Assembly: GCF_021166585.1 (NCBI RefSeq) | Contig: NZ_JAJOZE010000001.1 | Location: 1,010,062-1,074,061 of the forward strand | Direction of reading: 5' to 3' | From: Metabacillus kandeliae | GTDB taxonomy: Bacteria; Bacillota; Bacilli; Bacillales; Bacillaceae | DNA: 64,000 bases | In this document: in pieces, positions 34,632 to 42,047 of the stretch | How the letters are laid out: each line of letters opens with the position of its first letter | How positions within the stretch are numbered: position 1 is the first letter of the stretch | The notes under the pieces: model-generated | Database searches by the model: none | The model's input: the letters and a program-made list of their open reading frames with translations, nothing else | Told to the model about the DNA's origin: nothing | Program-made: the position numbers and the translations under genes

Positions 34632-35777
34632 ATGAAGCGCTTACTTTTGGTTTTTTCCGGGCTGATTGCGATCATTATATGCTTTCTTCTTTTTTACCGC
34701 GGACATTTCCTTCCCGAAACGGTAAAAGCAGCTGAAAGTCTTCCTGAAAGACAGAATGGCCTTATTCAAAAAAGTGATATTCTCATAAAGAAAACGGCCG
34801 GAATAGCTGAAACTTCAGCTGTTTTCAGCGCCATCGGAGATGTTTTGATTCATAAGCCTCTTTATGAGGATGCTGAAACCCGCGCCGGCCATTATGATTT
34901 TGTTCCGATGTTTCAGGATATGAAACAGGTGCTTTCAAAAGCAGATCTTACCTTTGCCAATCAGGAATCAATCGCAGGAGGGGCGGAGCTTGGCCTGTCT
35001 ACTTACCCTGCTTTTAACAGCCCCTTTGAAATAGAAGATGCTTTGAAATATGCCGGTATTGATGTAGCAGGTATGGCAAACAATCACGCCCTTGATAAAG
35101 GGGAAAAAGGCATTGTTAATGCTGCTTCACATTTTGAGATGCTCGGCATTCCTTATGTTGGTGCATATAAAAGCCCTGCTGACGCAGGCACCATAAGGGT
35201 GATTGAGAAAAATGGCATCAAGTTCAGCTTTTTGGCTTATACATACAGCACCAATGGATATAAGCCGCCTAAAGGAAAAGAATACCTGGTGAATTATATT
35301 GATAAAAAGAAGATAGCGAAAGATCTGAAGGAAGCCAAAAAAGTTTCCGATGCAGTTGTTGTAGCGATGCATTGGGGAACAGAGTATGAAAGAATGCCAA
35401 ACAGCGGGCAAAAAGAACTTGCCGCATTTTTAGCAAGCCAAGGGGCAAATTTAATTATCGGTTCCCATCCTCATGTTCTCCAGCCTGCTGAGTGGCTGAC
35501 ACAGACAGGCGGAAATAAGACACTTGTAATGTATTCGCTTGGTAATTTCCTATCTGGCCAAAAAGGAGAATATAAGACAATCGGCGGGATGATTTCTGTT
35601 AAAGTGAAGAAAAAAACCGAAGGAAACAAGGTTTCCATCGAGCTCGAGCAGCCTGATTTCACCCCTGCAGTTACACTGCATGACAAACAGCATCACTTTC
35701 GCGTTAAAAAACTCCAGGATCTGGACAAAGCGAAGGCAGATAAAATTAAACGGTTTGTTCTTCAATCCTTAAAGTGA
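34632..35777 (+). CDS. CapA-family (PGA_cap) metallophosphatase-like membrane protein
   Basis: A 381-residue CapA-family protein. An N-terminal signal anchor (LLLVFSGLIAIIICFLLFY) precedes the CapA domain: FSAIGDVLIHKPLYEDAE, LTFANQESIAGG, GMANNHALDKGEKG and IGSHPHVLQPAEW carry the metal ligands of a calcineurin-like fold. Family members take part in poly-gamma-glutamate capsule synthesis or export. No capB or capC is near, so another envelope role is possible. AAGGTGTGACAG gives a weak ribosome binding site. Confidence 0.85.
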   Translation: MKRLLLVFSGLIAIIICFLLFYRGHFLPETVKAAESLPERQNGLIQKSDILIKKTAGIAETSAVFSAIGDVLIHKPLYEDAETRAGHYDFVPMFQDMKQVLSKADLTFANQESIAGGAELGLSTYPAFNSPFEIEDALKYAGIDVAGMANNHALDKGEKGIVNAASHFEMLGIPYVGAYKSPADAGTIRVIEKNGIKFSFLAYTYSTNGYKPPKGKEYLVNYIDKKKIAKDLKEAKKVSDAVVVAMHWGTEYERMPNSGQKELAAFLASQGANLIIGSHPHVLQPAEWLTQTGGNKTLVMYSLGNFLSGQKGEYKTIGGMISVKVKKKTEGNKVSIELEQPDFTPAVTLHDKQHHFRVKKLQDLDKAKADKIKRFVLQSLK

Positions 35778-35820
35778 CATGGCACTTGGACACCGTCTTC
35801 CACACAGTAAAGATATGGAT

Positions 35821-35849
35821 AAAGCCGCCCTTTTAAAAAGGCGGCTTTA
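35821..35849. terminator. Bidirectional terminator
   Basis: AAAGCCGCCTTTT-type stem: AAAGCCGCCC-ttttaaaa-AGGCGGCTTTA. It lies between capA-like (+) and liaR (-). Confidence 0.8.
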
Positions 35850-36479
35850 TTGAACGAGTGCGTGTTTAAAAGCATAAATGACAGCCTGTGTCCGGTCCTG
35901 GACATCCAGTTTGCTGAGAATATTTGATACATGAACTTTGGCGGTTTTTAATGCGATAAAAAGTTCGTCAGCAATTTCCTGATTTGTTTTGCCTTGAGCC
36001 ATAAGAAGAAGAATTTCCATTTCTCTTCCTGTCAGCTCATCGTGCAGATGCTTCTTTTCTTTTTGCCGCATTTTCATCATCATTTTTCCGGTTACTTCAG
36101 GCTCCATTACCGTTTGGCCTTTATATGCCGCTCTTACAGCATTCGCAATTTCATTTGCTCTGGAGGTTTTCAGCAAGTAACCTGAAGCCCCTGCTTCAAG
36201 TGCCGGATATACCTTTTCATCATCGAGAAAGCTTGTAACAATCAGTATTTTCGCTTCAGGCCACTTCTCCATAATGTTTCTTGTAGCTTCAATCCCGTCC
36301 ATCTCATCCATAACCAGATCCATTAAAATAATGTCAGGCTTTAATTGCAGGGCAAGGCGGACTGCCTCCTTGCCGCTTGCTGCCTCTCCGCATACTTCGA
36401 TATCCGGCTGTGCGGCCAAATAGGATGAAACACCGATTCTGACCATTTCATGATCATCTGCAAACAATACTTTGATCAT
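35847..36479 (-). CDS. liaR: Response regulator LiaR (NarL/FixJ family)
   Basis: A 210-residue response regulator. The receiver domain shows [12 protein letters not shown], the phosphorylated Asp54 in [14 protein letters not shown], and Lys in GYLLKTS. The C-terminal GerE-type HTH reads [25 protein letters not shown]. In B. subtilis LiaR activates the liaI promoter when antibiotics disturb the lipid II cycle. Its start overlaps the liaS stop by 4 bp, and the liaF-liaS-liaR order confirms identity. Confidence 0.93.
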   Translation of the reverse strand: MIKVLFADDHEMVRIGVSSYLAAQPDIEVCGEAASGKEAVRLALQLKPDIILMDLVMDEMDGIEATRNIMEKWPEAKILIVTSFLDDEKVYPALEAGASGYLLKTSRANEIANAVRAAYKGQTVMEPEVTGKMMMKMRQKEKKHLHDELTGREMEILLLMAQGKTNQEIADELFIALKTAKVHVSNILSKLDVQDRTQAVIYAFKHALVQ

Positions 36480-37513
36480 TTCTTCCCCTCCATTTCCAGC
36501 AGCGGAATCTTCACTTCCAGTCTTGTTCCTTTGCCTGGAAGGCTGACTACCTTCATTGAGCCGCCAAGTTCCAGCGCTCTTTCTTTCATATTCTGCAGTC
36601 CGTAGGACCCCGTCTTTTCATTTTGTGCATCAAACCCTATCCCGTCATCCATTACTCGAAAGATCACGAGCTGATCTCTTATAATTAAAAGAACTTCAAG
36701 AGATTTGGCTTTGGAATGACGCAGAGTATTTGAAAGCGATTCCTGTGCGATCCGGAATAGATGATCTTCTATTCCTTTATCCAAAGGAACATCTTCCATT
36801 TTCCAGCTGATTTTCATCGGAACTTTCAGCGACAGTTCGGCAAGCAATTCTTCCACGCCTTCTTTCAGTGTTTTTCCTTTTAGAAGAGCGGGTCTTAAGT
36901 GAAGCAAGAGAGCCCTCATTTCCAGCTGAGATTGGTGAATCATCTCTTCTACAAGCTTCAGCTGCTTTGCTCCAGCTTCATCCTCTTCCTTATTCTCATT
37001 CACAGCAGACATCAGCATGGAAGCAGCGAAAAGCTGCTGGCTGACTGAATCATGAAGCTCCCTTGCAAGTCTCTGCCTCTCTCTTGAGACAATTTCCTGC
37101 ACCCGTTTTTCCTGGTCTACTGCTTTTTCATTCGCCAGTTTTTGAGAAAGCTTTACTTGTTCTGACAGATGGGAGCGGATGCTTGATATGTCCTCCCAAA
37201 TCTCGTTCAGTTCTTGAATGGATTCTTCCTTTTGGCTGCCGGCCGGTTTGCCGTTTTTCAGCTCCTTAAGGGCTGCTGCAATGCCGGCAAACTGCTTTTT
37301 AAGAAACAGGCTCTCATACAAACCGTATGCTAATCCTATGAAAAGGCATAAAAAAGGAATAAATAAATAAAATGGCATGTCCATAATTTTCTTTTCTAAA
37401 AGAAAAGAGCCTTGTTCAAAAGGAATAACATAAAAATAACTGGCAGCAAGTGCACAAAGAATTGTAAATGAAAGCAGGCAGCTTATGAGAATGGTCCGCC
37501 AGAAAAGCGTCAT
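36476..37513 (-). CDS. liaS: Sensor histidine kinase LiaS
   Basis: A 345-residue kinase of the HPK7 type. Two membrane helices near the N-terminus ([22 protein letters not shown] and [18 protein letters not shown]) enclose a very short outer loop, typical of intramembrane-sensing kinases. A coiled coil is followed by the HisKA_3 motif [21 protein letters not shown] and an HATPase with DDGIGFD and [18 protein letters not shown]. It overlaps liaF and liaR by 4 bp each, so the three are translated as a unit. Confidence 0.93.
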   Translation of the reverse strand: MTLFWRTILISCLLSFTILCALAASYFYVIPFEQGSFLLEKKIMDMPFYLFIPFLCLFIGLAYGLYESLFLKKQFAGIAAALKELKNGKPAGSQKEESIQELNEIWEDISSIRSHLSEQVKLSQKLANEKAVDQEKRVQEIVSRERQRLARELHDSVSQQLFAASMLMSAVNENKEEDEAGAKQLKLVEEMIHQSQLEMRALLLHLRPALLKGKTLKEGVEELLAELSLKVPMKISWKMEDVPLDKGIEDHLFRIAQESLSNTLRHSKAKSLEVLLIIRDQLVIFRVMDDGIGFDAQNEKTGSYGLQNMKERALELGGSMKVVSLPGKGTRLEVKIPLLEMEGKK

Positions 37514-38238
37514 ATCCGCTTCACCTCTAAATCTCCGGCAAAAACAGATACCACAATTTTAATCTTTTCAACTGTCTCCTCATATTGGGGGGTTTGATAG
37601 GAAAGATTTTGATTGAATGCCTTATGATCACAATGTTCAAACAAATAGAGCGACCCATAAAGCGCAGAATAGCTTACATTGACTTCCATGCCATAAGGTA
37701 TAAGAATCTGCGTATTTCCGATCGCTTTATGAACAAGAATGACTGCTTCTCCTTTTGGAAAAACAGAGTTGCTGAGATCAATCACAGTATCACCGAAGCC
37801 TGTTTGAATATTAATATCATCCCACTCATAGGCTTTGTCAGGTGTTCTGCTGCTCCCGAAGAATCGGTTAAATAAGAAAGGCTTCTTTTGAATCACATCT
37901 TCCTTATTGCCGGAGGATGGAATTAATTCCGGTTTAAGCACAACGGGATGCTTTTTTGATTTGCTGTATAGGTAGAGAAAATAAATCAGAAACGCAAACA
38001 GCAAAAATTTAATCGCAAGGGTTTGAAGAAGAGTGATAAAGAAAAAGATGATACCAAACCAGAATAAAAGTTTTCCCACTCCGGAATGAAGTTTTTTCCT
38101 TCCGGCATAAATGCAAAGAGCTGTAACGCCAAGAAAAATAATTTTCCCATGATTATCAAATAAAAATTCAAAAACTAAAAGAGCGGCGCCGATAATAAGC
38201 AGCATATTGATCGTATCTGTTCTGGATTTTCCTCTCAT
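37510..38238 (-). CDS. liaF: LiaF, membrane inhibitor of LiaS
   Basis: A 242-residue membrane protein. About four hydrophobic segments occupy residues 10-95, and a soluble C-terminal domain follows with the LiaF signature INIQTGFGDTVIDLSNSVFPKGEAVI and IRKAIGNTQILIPYG-like stretches (here VHKAIGNTQILIPYGMEV). In B. subtilis LiaF keeps LiaS inactive without cell-wall stress. It begins a liaFSR unit after the terminator behind liaH. No liaG gene is present upstream. Confidence 0.92.
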   Translation of the reverse strand: MRGKSRTDTINMLLIIGAALLVFEFLFDNHGKIIFLGVTALCIYAGRKKLHSGVGKLLFWFGIIFFFITLLQTLAIKFLLFAFLIYFLYLYSKSKKHPVVLKPELIPSSGNKEDVIQKKPFLFNRFFGSSRTPDKAYEWDDINIQTGFGDTVIDLSNSVFPKGEAVILVHKAIGNTQILIPYGMEVNVSYSALYGSLYLFEHCDHKAFNQNLSYQTPQYEETVEKIKIVVSVFAGDLEVKRI

Positions 38239-38277
38239 CGCAGCAGCGCCCCTCCTTTCTAGGTCTTATTAAAAAAA

Positions 38278-38316
38278 TTCTAAGAAGGCATTGTGAATTC
38301 CGGGCCTTCTTAGAAT
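38278..38316 (-). terminator. Terminator between liaH and liaF
   Basis: TTCTAAGAAGGC and GCCTTCTTAGAA form a 12-bp stem. On the minus strand it is followed by seven T. It should limit read-through from the strong liaIH unit into liaFSR, as known in B. subtilis. Confidence 0.85.
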
Positions 38317-38325
38317 ACCATATTC

Positions 38326-38973
38326 TTACTCTTGTTTTGCATCCCTATTTTTGAGTTCATTTTCTAATATGACAATCTTTTCATCTATTGTGCTTCGGAG
38401 ATAATCATTATTTGCTTTCTGCTCAAGCTGGTGCAAATACTTTTCCATTTCCTCAAAGCGGCTGACTTCACCCGTGTAAGATTGTCCCTCATTAAAGACT
38501 CTCTCCATGCGGTGATTTGCCCTTGCCTCATTTTCCTTCCCCATCAGCTCCATGCGCCGAATCTGCATGTCCTTTAGTTTATGCTTCATCTCTTCGTATT
38601 TGTACTCAAGATTTTGCAGACTTTCTGCTGCTTGCTCAGAGCTTTTCATAAGCCTCGCTGCTCTTTCTTCATAAATGCCCTGTTCTTTTGCAGCGAATTC
38701 ATAGAGCTCCATTTCACCAGCCTGGGATGCCACTGATGCCTGATGCTTTCTTTTTGCTGCAAGCTCACTTGCACTGCTGAGCTCTTTCATTAATTCTTCT
38801 TTTAAAAGCGCTTGTCTGTCCACCAATTTTCTAACTCTTTCCGTTTCAATCTCACATTCTCGCAAATAATGATTCAACAAAGCAATCGGGTGATCCTTTT
38901 CTTTAGAATCAAATAGCTCCTGCAAGTCAGCCTCAACGGTTTGCCTGATGCGGTGAAAAAGGTTTCCCATCAT
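38326..38973 (-). CDS. liaH: PspA/IM30 family phage-shock protein LiaH
   Basis: A 215-residue, almost fully helical coiled-coil protein of the PspA/Vipp1 family (B. subtilis LiaH has 225). The N-terminus MGNLFHRIRQTVEADLQELFD and the repeated heptads (YKYEEMKHKLKDM-like) are characteristic. LiaH forms large rings that protect the membrane under envelope stress. It lies 16 bp behind liaI and before a terminator. AAAGGAGAGATT is the ribosome binding site. Confidence 0.92.
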   Translation of the reverse strand: MMGNLFHRIRQTVEADLQELFDSKEKDHPIALLNHYLRECEIETERVRKLVDRQALLKEELMKELSSASELAAKRKHQASVASQAGEMELYEFAAKEQGIYEERAARLMKSSEQAAESLQNLEYKYEEMKHKLKDMQIRRMELMGKENEARANHRMERVFNEGQSYTGEVSRFEEMEKYLHQLEQKANNDYLRSTIDEKIVILENELKNRDAKQE

Positions 38974-38989
38974 AATCTCTCCTTTTGTA

Positions 38990-39337
38990 TTATTTTCTTT
39001 TCAATTCTTCCCATTGCTTTTCAAAGCTTGTAAATGGGTCCTGTTTTTTAGTGACATTTTCTTTTTTCTCAGTTTTCCACGATTTCATCACAAAATAGAG
39101 TAAACATAGTGCTGCAACTCCCAGGAGTGCCGGGATGTTCGCTGCAGCTGACAGTAAAGCGACAAGCACGAGAGCCCCCCACAGTACTTTCTTTCCGCCT
39201 GAATTTGCCCTTAAAAATCCTCTTACTGCAAAATACATGAGCACGAGGCTGATGGCCATTCCAATCATATGCCCTGCGTTTGCCAAGAGCAGCACTGCTC
39301 CTGTAATCCCCAGCAGCACCAAACCTGCTTTTTTCAT
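38990..39337 (-). CDS. liaI: LiaI, small membrane anchor protein
   Basis: A 115-residue membrane protein with four or so short hydrophobic stretches packed in residues 1-80, including AGLVLLGITGAVLLLANAGH and LVALLSAAANIPALLGVAALCLLYFV. A charged tail ends in EKQWEELKRK. LiaI recruits LiaH to the membrane in B. subtilis. ATG 39337 has GGAAGGAGG upstream, whereas the earlier ATG at 39358 lies before this site. It is the first gene behind the stress promoter. Confidence 0.85.
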   Translation of the reverse strand: MKKAGLVLLGITGAVLLLANAGHMIGMAISLVLMYFAVRGFLRANSGGKKVLWGALVLVALLSAAANIPALLGVAALCLLYFVMKSWKTEKKENVTKKQDPFTSFEKQWEELKRK

Positions 39338-39417
39338 TTTTATTTTCCTCCCTTCCATGTCTTTATCTTAGCCTGTTACTAAATCATTCATAATGAGCTG
39401 CAGCTATATTTTGCAGT

Positions 39418-39449
39418 AAGACCAGAGGCTTAGTCAGTGTAAGTCTTAT
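39418..39449 (-). promoter_or_regulatory. Candidate LiaR operator and liaI promoter region
   Basis: An inverted repeat TAAGAC ... GTCTTA spans 32 bp about 80-110 bp before liaI. On the minus strand TTACTG with a downstream CATTAT could be the promoter. LiaR-like regulators bind imperfect inverted repeats just upstream of -35, so this is a plausible site, but the consensus match is not verified. Confidence 0.4.
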
Positions 39450-39473
39450 TACGATTTTTGGTTTTTAAGTAGG

Positions 39474-39496
39474 TTATTTAGAACATAGTGTAATTA
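39474..39496 (+). repeat. Copy C of the 23-bp intergenic repeat
   Basis: TTATTTAGAACATAG then TGTAATTA, two changes from copy A, in the gene-free stretch between liaI and yneR. Confidence 0.7.
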
Positions 39497-39620
39497 GAAT
39501 TTATTGGGTTTTTTTCATCAGGAATCAGCTTTGCAATCTGGCTGCAAATTTTTAAAAAAAGGGTACTAACCAGCTTTTCTTGGTCTCTTCATCAGAATAA
39601 TTTTTTATAGAAATAATTGT

Positions 39621-39643
39621 TTATTTAGAACATAGTTTTATTA
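39621..39643 (+). repeat. Copy D of the 23-bp intergenic repeat
   Basis: TTATTTAGAACATAG then TTTTATTA, identical over all 23 bp to copy A seven kb away. Confidence 0.75.
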
Positions 39644-39687
39644 AAATTTGATAACGGATTATTGTCAATTTTTGGTTTTAGGTTATT

Positions 39688-39717
39688 CATGTTCTTTTGG
39701 AACATGGTTTTTTTAGA
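39688..39717 (+). repeat. Degenerate copy E of the repeat with a palindrome
   Basis: CATGTTC-ttttg-GAACATG is a perfect inverted repeat. The right half runs on as GAACATGGTTTTTTTAGA, which resembles the 23-bp repeat. Nothing else is seen in 39450-39792. Confidence 0.5.
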
Positions 39718-39792
39718 ATAAATTATCGTCTTCTTTGCTTGTTTGAGAACCGGCGCTTATAATAAAAGAAAAGTGATGGGAAGTGATGCCTG

Positions 39793-40089
39793 ATGAAACT
39801 CACAGTCAGTGATGAAGCAGCTGCCTGGTACAAAAATGAACTGGATCTTGGTGAAGGTGATGCTCTCCGCTTTTTTGTCCGTTACGGAGGAAACAGTGTG
39901 ATTCACAGCGGCTTTTCTCTTGGAGTCATGCCAGGCATTCCTGACGAAGCCGCAGCAGCAGCTGAAAAGAGCGGCATAACCTTTTATATTGAGGAAAGCG
40001 ACAGCTGGTATTTTCGGGATCATGACTTGACGATTCTGATGGAAGAGAAAACAGCAGAGCCTGAATTTTCCTACATAGAAAGAAACTAA
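39793..40089 (+). CDS. yneR: HesB/YadR/YfhF-family protein YneR
   Basis: A 98-residue HesB-like (IscA fold) protein. It opens MKLTVSDEAAAWYKNELDLGEG and has FFVRYGGNSVIHSGFSLGV, but lacks the conserved Cys triad of true A-type iron-sulfur carriers. This lack is normal in the YneR branch, whose function is unknown. In B. subtilis yneR sits directly before plsY. Here a 6-kb block separates them. GATGGGAAGTGATGCCTG is a weak ribosome binding site. Confidence 0.88.
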   Translation: MKLTVSDEAAAWYKNELDLGEGDALRFFVRYGGNSVIHSGFSLGVMPGIPDEAAAAAEKSGITFYIEESDSWYFRDHDLTILMEEKTAEPEFSYIERN

Positions 40090-40094
40090 TACGA

Positions 40095-40126
40095 AAAAAC
40101 CGCACTGGAACTTCAGTGCGGTTTTA
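40095..40126. terminator. Bidirectional terminator
   Basis: AAAACCGCACTG-gaactt-CAGTGCGGTTTT between the convergent yneR and yneQ. Confidence 0.88.
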
Positions 40127-40423
40127 TATTTTGAAACGCTTTATATGTTCTTTTAAGCCATTATCATGCAATATTTCAATTTGTTTATCACCTAATAAAT
40201 CAAAATGCGGATAGCTGCTTCTTGCATCAATCCACTCTGCTTTTAATCCGTACTGCTCTCCCCAGTCGATCAGCTTAGCTGTATCACTGCACCCTGCTTT
40301 TGTTACAGAATGTGCGTTAGGAAAACGGTCATCAAGCCAGTAATGAGTCAAAAAAGCCAGTTCCCCTCTGGAAACTTTCTGTTTCCACTCGTTCAATTCT
40401 GCTCTTGTAATGCCGAAAGCCAT
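40124..40423 (-). CDS. yneQ: Conserved protein YneQ
   Basis: A 99-residue protein matching the YneQ family by length, sequence style (MAFGITRAELNEWKQKVSRG, LTHYWLDDRFPNAHSVTKAGC) and position between yneP and yneR. It is aromatic-rich and soluble, and its function is unknown. The start is ATG 40423 with AGAGGGATT upstream. It begins 1 bp after the yneP stop, so translation is probably coupled. Confidence 0.88.
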   Translation of the reverse strand: MAFGITRAELNEWKQKVSRGELAFLTHYWLDDRFPNAHSVTKAGCSDTAKLIDWGEQYGLKAEWIDARSSYPHFDLLGDKQIEILHDNGLKEHIKRFKI

Positions 40424-40424
40424 G

Positions 40425-40847
40425 TTAATCCCTCTTTTTTGCCTCTTCATAGGCCCGGTGCCATTCCGGATAATGTTTTTTGAACTGAATCGGCTTGAAT
40501 GTGTCTTTTTTCACACAAACATGAGTGGAAAAAGCAGTTGCTGCTGTTTCACCTGATGGAGCCAAAATCTCATAGCCGTATTTTACCCTCACGCCCGTAT
40601 ATTCCTCAACCCAAGTATGTATAACAGCTGTTTCTCCAAATTTCATCGGTTTTTTATATTTTATATCCAAATCAACAACAGGAGACAGAATCCCTTCCTC
40701 CTCCATTCCCGCATAGGAAAATCCAAGATCACTGATCAGCTGTGTTCTTCCCACTTCAAGCCAGATCACATAATTGGCATGATAGACCACACCCATCTGG
40801 TCCGTTTCCGCGTAGCGCACTTCTATTTCTTTTTTTGAAATAAACAT
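40425..40847 (-). CDS. yneP: Hotdog-fold acyl-CoA thioesterase YneP
   Basis: A 140-residue 4-hydroxybenzoyl-CoA-thioesterase-type hotdog protein. VRYAETDQMGVVYHANYVIWLEVGRT has the active-site Asp and the HANY loop of the family. It probably cleaves an acyl-CoA of unknown identity. Position next to tlp and yneQ is as in B. subtilis. AAGGAGAGAGAAAC is the ribosome binding site. Confidence 0.9.
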   Translation of the reverse strand: MFISKKEIEVRYAETDQMGVVYHANYVIWLEVGRTQLISDLGFSYAGMEEEGILSPVVDLDIKYKKPMKFGETAVIHTWVEEYTGVRVKYGYEILAPSGETAATAFSTHVCVKKDTFKPIQFKKHYPEWHRAYEEAKKRD

Positions 40848-41083
40848 GTTTCTCTCTCCTTCATGTACTAGCTTACTGCATTAATCATATCATATATTCT
40901 GCTCTGTTTTGACTGCTCGCGTCTTGTGCAGAGAATGCGCAGTATAACATATTTTTTGTTTACATAATTATATTATATGTTCATTTTGTGGTCTTACTTC
41001 TCTTTTTGCTGCATTATTTTTACGGGTATTGCTGTTTTGAAAGAAAATTAATGCTTTTTCATCGCGAACCCTAACCAAAAAAA

Positions 41084-41183
41084 TGCTTTACTGTCCACAA
41101 TGAATAATTTACTGGCGGGTTTAGTCAGTTTATTGGCGAAAATCCTGCCTTTACTGTCCATTTTTCATTTTTTACGGGCGAAA
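41084..41183 (+). repeat. Imperfect direct repeat, 63-bp period
   Basis: CTTTACTGTCCA occurs at about 41086 and again 63 bp later. Each copy is followed some 14 bp on by TTTACTGGCGGG or TTTTACGGGCGAAA, and a third related unit TTTATTGGCGAAAA lies between. The rest of 40848-41231 is AT-rich upstream of yneP, with no gene seen. Confidence 0.55.
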
Positions 41184-41231
41184 ACAGCTATGCAACTGGC
41201 CAAACGCTCAATCCGCGATATTCTAAACAAA

Positions 41232-41261
41232 ATCCAGGCCGGCCAGATGGCCGGCCTGGAT
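41232..41261 (-). terminator. Terminator of tlp
   Basis: ATCCAGGCCGGCC-agat-GGCCGGCCTGGAT, a perfect 13-bp stem right after the tlp stop. Confidence 0.85.
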
Positions 41262-41263
41262 AT

Positions 41264-41515
41264 TTAACGCTGTTCGTCTTCTCTGTAGCCTGTTTCACGG
41301 GCATGCGCTTCGTCTTTAATTTCAGACCTCATGGCTGCAAGAGAATCCTCCCGACGTGCATTTTTCGCCATAATGGCTTCCCGTTCTTCCTCTGTTGAAC
41401 ATTGCATGGTTTCATGCGATTTTTCAATGTTCATGATCGTATTTTGGACCATATCCTGCAGCTTTTCCACGTTGTCCGTTCTGTTGTCCGGATTTGGTTT
41501 GTTTTGTTTATTCAT
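41264..41515 (-). CDS. tlp: Small acid-soluble spore protein Tlp
   Basis: A thioredoxin-like spore protein of 83 residues made in the forespore. PNPDNRTDNVEKLQDMVQNTIMNIE is the Tlp core, followed by a charged helix to ETGYREDEQR. It lies 31 bp behind sspN, the same pair and order as in B. subtilis, where sspN-tlp is a sigma-G operon. GGGGGAGCTC is the ribosome binding site. Confidence 0.93.
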   Translation of the reverse strand: MNKQNKPNPDNRTDNVEKLQDMVQNTIMNIEKSHETMQCSTEEEREAIMAKNARREDSLAAMRSEIKDEAHARETGYREDEQR

Positions 41516-41546
41516 AATGAGCTCCCCCTAATAGAAATTGTAGTAG

Positions 41547-41690
41547 CTATTCCCCTTTAGTCTGCATAACCTGTGCATGCTTGCCTGAAGTGTCCTGCAT
41601 TTTTTTTCCATTATTATTACCGAAGCTCCTTGGCTTAGTTCCAATATGGTTTGGTGTAAACGTGCTTTGCTTGTTTTGTGAGTTGGTCAA
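41547..41690 (-). CDS. sspN: Small acid-soluble spore protein SspN (TTG start)
   Basis: A 47-residue minor spore protein. Core motifs PNHIGTKPR, then GNNNGKKMQDTSGKHAQVMQ and TKGE at the C-terminus match SspN of other Bacilli, and its place before tlp confirms it. It begins with TTG 41690 (reading MTNSQNKQST), 8 nt after GGGGG. That ribosome binding site is buried in the 3' arm of a perfect hairpin (41692-41740), so translation may depend on an alternative transcript start or on unfolding. Confidence 0.9.
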   Translation of the reverse strand: MTNSQNKQSTFTPNHIGTKPRSFGNNNGKKMQDTSGKHAQVMQTKGE

Positions 41691-41691
41691 A

Positions 41692-41740
41692 ATAACAGCC
41701 CCCTTTCCGGATTATTTTTTCCGAAATAGGGGGCTGTTAT
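41692..41740 (-). terminator. Hairpin between the FbpB-like gene and sspN
   Basis: ATAACAGCCCCCT and AGGGGGCTGTTAT form a perfect 13-bp stem with a shorter inner stem. On the minus strand it is followed by TTTTG. It looks like the terminator of the upstream small gene and covers the sspN ribosome binding site. Confidence 0.75.
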
Positions 41741-41761
41741 CAAAGATACTTGCCATATCCA

Positions 41762-41887
41762 TTATTTTTCTGTAAAGCGCTGTTCAATTTTGTCTTCCAC
41801 TTTGCTTAAGAATGCCTCATCCTTCAGCAATTCTTTTTTATTTTCTTGTACCAGTTCTTCAAAAGTAAGTTTTTTGATCTTTCTCAT
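41762..41887 (-). CDS. FbpB-family small basic protein
   Basis: A 41-residue protein, MRKIKKLTFEELVQENKKEL followed by LKDEAFLSKVEDKIEQ and RFTEK. The pattern R-K-x-K-K-x-T/S-F-E-E-L-V-x-x-N-K-x-E-L-L matches the FbpB (Fur-regulated basic protein) family, which in B. subtilis helps small RNA FsrA act on targets, including TCA-cycle genes. CGGAGGCCTAGC gives the ribosome binding site. I see no Fur box upstream, so iron control is not shown. Being so close to acnA, a known FsrA/Fbp-type target class, is notable. Confidence 0.7.
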   Translation of the reverse strand: MRKIKKLTFEELVQENKKELLKDEAFLSKVEDKIEQRFTEK

Positions 41888-42047
41888 GCTAGGCCTCCGT
41901 TAGATTCTGCACTTTTCCTAAAGTTACAGAAGTTTCTAACAGTTTCGCCAAATTCTGAACTGTCTATACTACATTCACTAGAGCTTTTTAATTTGGCTGT
42001 TGTTTCAGTTTCAGGCGTTTAATAACTAACTTCTTTCTAAACTCAGA

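Noticed and set aside
39688-39706. Palindrome CATGTTC-ttttg-GAACATG as a LexA box
   Set aside because: The half-sites are in inverse order (GTTC before GAAC) and the spacing is wrong for LexA.
32328-39717. Repeats as a CRISPR array
   Set aside because: Only two or three copies per region, irregular distances, no cas genes. Not a CRISPR array.
41885-42010. Fur box for the FbpB-like gene
   Set aside because: No sequence near TGATAATNATTATCA found in the upstream region.
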